Below, piece after piece: positions 62,512 to 64,000 of a stretch of 64,000 bases of DNA; the stretch's first letter is position 1; every line of letters starts with the position of its first letter. The notes below the pieces were generated by a model that saw only the letters and a program-made list of their open reading frames with translations, was not told the origin of the DNA and did no database searches. The stretch is from Alloscardovia omnicolens (GTDB lineage Bacteria; Actinomycetota; Actinomycetes; Actinomycetales; Bifidobacteriaceae): assembly GCA_040702985.1 (NCBI GenBank), contig CP159991.1, positions 372,001 through 436,000 on the forward strand, written 5' to 3'. The translations under genes and the position numbers were made by a program.

Positions 62512-64000
62512 TTATTTTTTGATGATGTCGTCTAATCGCACATAGGAGTCAGCCATCGCGGTTGGCAATCCGGTAATGCCGGCTTGAGCGGCCACAATAG
62601 GTTGCTCCTCATATGCCCAGATTACTGGAGTGTCAAGCGCAAGCTGATTGGCAAGACCAGACAAGGCGGTTGCGTATTCGCTATCAGTTTTAGCGTTCTC
62701 TACGGCTGTTAGATGATTGTTCATATCAGGACTGGTGAACTGCGTTATATAATCTGGGCTGGCAATGCTAGATACATCATGACTTCCCGCAAAATCGACG
62801 AGTGCCAAATCAAAGTTCTTTCCTTCAACTACTTGAGCCTGCCATTGATCATCAGGAATAGCTTGTGGAGTAATGCTTCCGCCCAAAGCACTGAGCTGCC
62901 CAGCAACTATATGTGCAAAAGAATCGCCATAGCTTTGCGGATAAGCCAGAGTAAAATTGCGTGCATATCCAAAGTAACTCAATAATTGGCGTGCTTGATT
63001 GACATCATAATGATAGGTGTTCGTGAGATCTTCAAAGCCCGGATCGAGTGAAGGAATTGGCCCAGAAAGTGGGGCAGCGTTCACACCTAAAGTAGAAATT
63101 AAAGCAGATTGATCCAACATAGCGCGATATGCCTGGCGAATATGTGTGTCAGAGAAGAGCGAATCTGCTGAGGTGTTTAAGGCAATACCCCAACGATGTG
63201 TGCTTGATGTAGTGGCAACTGTTACATTCTCTAACTTCGTCAATTTTTGACGAGCATCAGACATATGAGCACTAGCAGGAGAATTAGCTAAAGGAATCAC
63301 AGCATCTACTTTTTTCGCTTCTAGCGCGTCCACGGCTGCCTGCGCATCAGGATAAGAAGTCAGTTCAATAGTGGAATAGCCCTTTACAGCTTTACCGTAG
63401 TGAGGGTTGACGGTTAATGTTAAGGATTTACCTGGATCAAATTTCTTGACTTGGTAAGGCCCCAATCCTAATGCTGAGGTCTGAGCATCATAGGAGGCCT
63501 CAGAATCATACACAATGCCCGCACGTGTGCTTAAGGACCATAGTAGGTTAGGATCTGGCTGAGAAAGCGTAATCTGCACAGTGAGATTATTACCGTTCAC
63601 CTGTGTAATGCGCGCTAAGCGAGATGAGTCAGCTGTTTGTGTTTCAAGTGTGCGTTTGAGAGAAGCCACAACATCGTCAGCATTGGCAGTATGACCGTTA
63701 GAAAACTTCATGCCTTTATGCAAGGTGAACGTGTATTGTAAGCCGTCTTGCGAGATTGACCATTTTTTAGCTAAGCCATTGGCAGCAGGATTATTGTGTT
63801 CATCGCGCCCTACTACGGTGTCATACACATTGTGAAGCAAGGCTTGATCGAGGGCAGTGGATGTATTTTTGCTCATGTCGAGAGAATTCAGCGGCTGGGC
63901 GGTTGCTACTTTTAGAGTAGTGCCGTTACCGCTGCGGGTGCCGAGCCCTCCGGGCAGAGATATTTTATGATTCATCACAGCCCATCCGCCAGCCACAAGG
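62512..64000 (-). CDS. ABC transporter substrate-binding protein, family 5 (N-terminus outside window)
   Basis: Extracellular solute-binding protein of the peptide/nickel class (SBP_bac_5). The reading frame is open to the window edge, so the signal sequence is cut off; the visible part starts with a hydrophobic W-A-V-M segment, then mature features L-N-S-L-D, N-V-Y-D-T-V-V-G-R-D and L-A-K-K-W-S-I-S-Q-D-G-L-Q-Y-T-F-T-L, and D-V-V-A-S-L-K-R further on. Oligopeptides are the likeliest ligand. No permease or ATPase is seen within the window, so partners may lie upstream of it. Confidence 0.88.
   Translation of the reverse strand, partial: LVAGGWAVMNHKISLPGGLGTRSGNGTTLKVATAQPLNSLDMSKNTSTALDQALLHNVYDTVVGRDEHNNPAANGLAKKWSISQDGLQYTFTLHKGMKFSNGHTANADDVVASLKRTLETQTADSSRLARITQVNGNNLTVQITLSQPDPNLLWSLSTRAGIVYDSEASYDAQTSALGLGPYQVKKFDPGKSLTLTVNPHYGKAVKGYSTIELTSYPDAQAAVDALEAKKVDAVIPLANSPASAHMSDARQKLTKLENVTVATTSSTHRWGIALNTSADSLFSDTHIRQAYRAMLDQSALISTLGVNAAPLSGPIPSLDPGFEDLTNTYHYDVNQARQLLSYFGYARNFTLAYPQSYGDSFAHIVAGQLSALGGSITPQAIPDDQWQAQVVEGKNFDLALVDFAGSHDVSSIASPDYITQFTSPDMNNHLTAVENAKTDSEYATALSGLANQLALDTPVIWAYEEQPIVAAQAGITGLPTAMADSYVRLDDIIKK

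Overview
The window is a moderately AT-rich stretch of a chromosome from an actinobacterium, most likely of the family Bifidobacteriaceae (an Alloscardovia/Scardovia/low-GC Bifidobacterium-like genome). The evidence is the order coaD, SepIVA-like gene, yceD, rpmF, rnc; rpsP, khpA, rimM, trmD; an IclR regulator divergent from leuCD; DUF3039, Pr6Pr and TraX proteins; and an actinobacterial anchored-repeat metal-type ABC system. Species cannot be settled from this window. I see no phage, insertion sequence, cas gene, rRNA or plasmid functions, so it reads as core chromosome with one accessory surface/transport operon.

Layout. 1-1.7 kb: end of gltX, then tRNA-Glu and tRNA-Gln. 1.8-4.5 kb: membrane-anchored phosphoesterase, palindrome array 1 and an IclR regulator, which is divergent from leuCD (4.6-6.8 kb). 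7.0-12.9 kb: a dihydroorotate-dehydrogenase-like flavoenzyme, then murA-plsC-gpsA-ddl (cell-wall and phospholipid precursors). 13.1-17.9 kb: a TraX-like membrane protein and a CUT1 sugar importer (binding protein plus two permeases, no ATPase) with LacI-type operators. 18.0-22.5 kb: mscS, rpmB, recG, rsmD. 22.5-30.3 kb, minus strand: cysS, ffh, EEP-family protein, small orphan, palindrome array 2, then rpsP-khpA-rimM-trmD. 30.5-33.3 kb: amidotransferase and ABC-F protein. 34.3-43.1 kb: six-gene anchored-repeat operon (three surface proteins, binding protein, ATPase, permease). 43.2-49.8 kb: ilvBN, rnc, palindrome array 3, rpmF, yceD, sepIVA-like, coaD. 49.9-54.0 kb: DUF3039, pncB, Pr6Pr, rph-rdgB. 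54.0-54.8 kb: palindrome array 4 and tRNA-Leu/tRNA-Thr. 55.1-64 kb: pgi, rho, chorismate mutase, valS and a partial oligopeptide-binding protein.

Two things stand out. First, four intergenic arrays of five or six imperfect palindromes repeat at a strikingly constant 71-74 bp (about seven helical turns), always downstream of genes. They share the core TGATTCGCTATAGCGAATCA in two arm variants. Second, the 34.3-43.1 kb operon encodes surface proteins and a TroA/ZnuA-like lipoprotein that all carry a His-x-His-x-x-Trp motif. In the lipoprotein the surface-repeat module is inserted between the two lobes in permuted order. This suggests an envelope metal-capture relay whose substrate I cannot fix from sequence.

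Several genes (iclR, leuC, plsC, the amidotransferase, rnc, rph) appear to have a -10 hexamer only 6-7 nt before the start codon and no Shine-Dalgarno, which suggests leaderless mRNAs.
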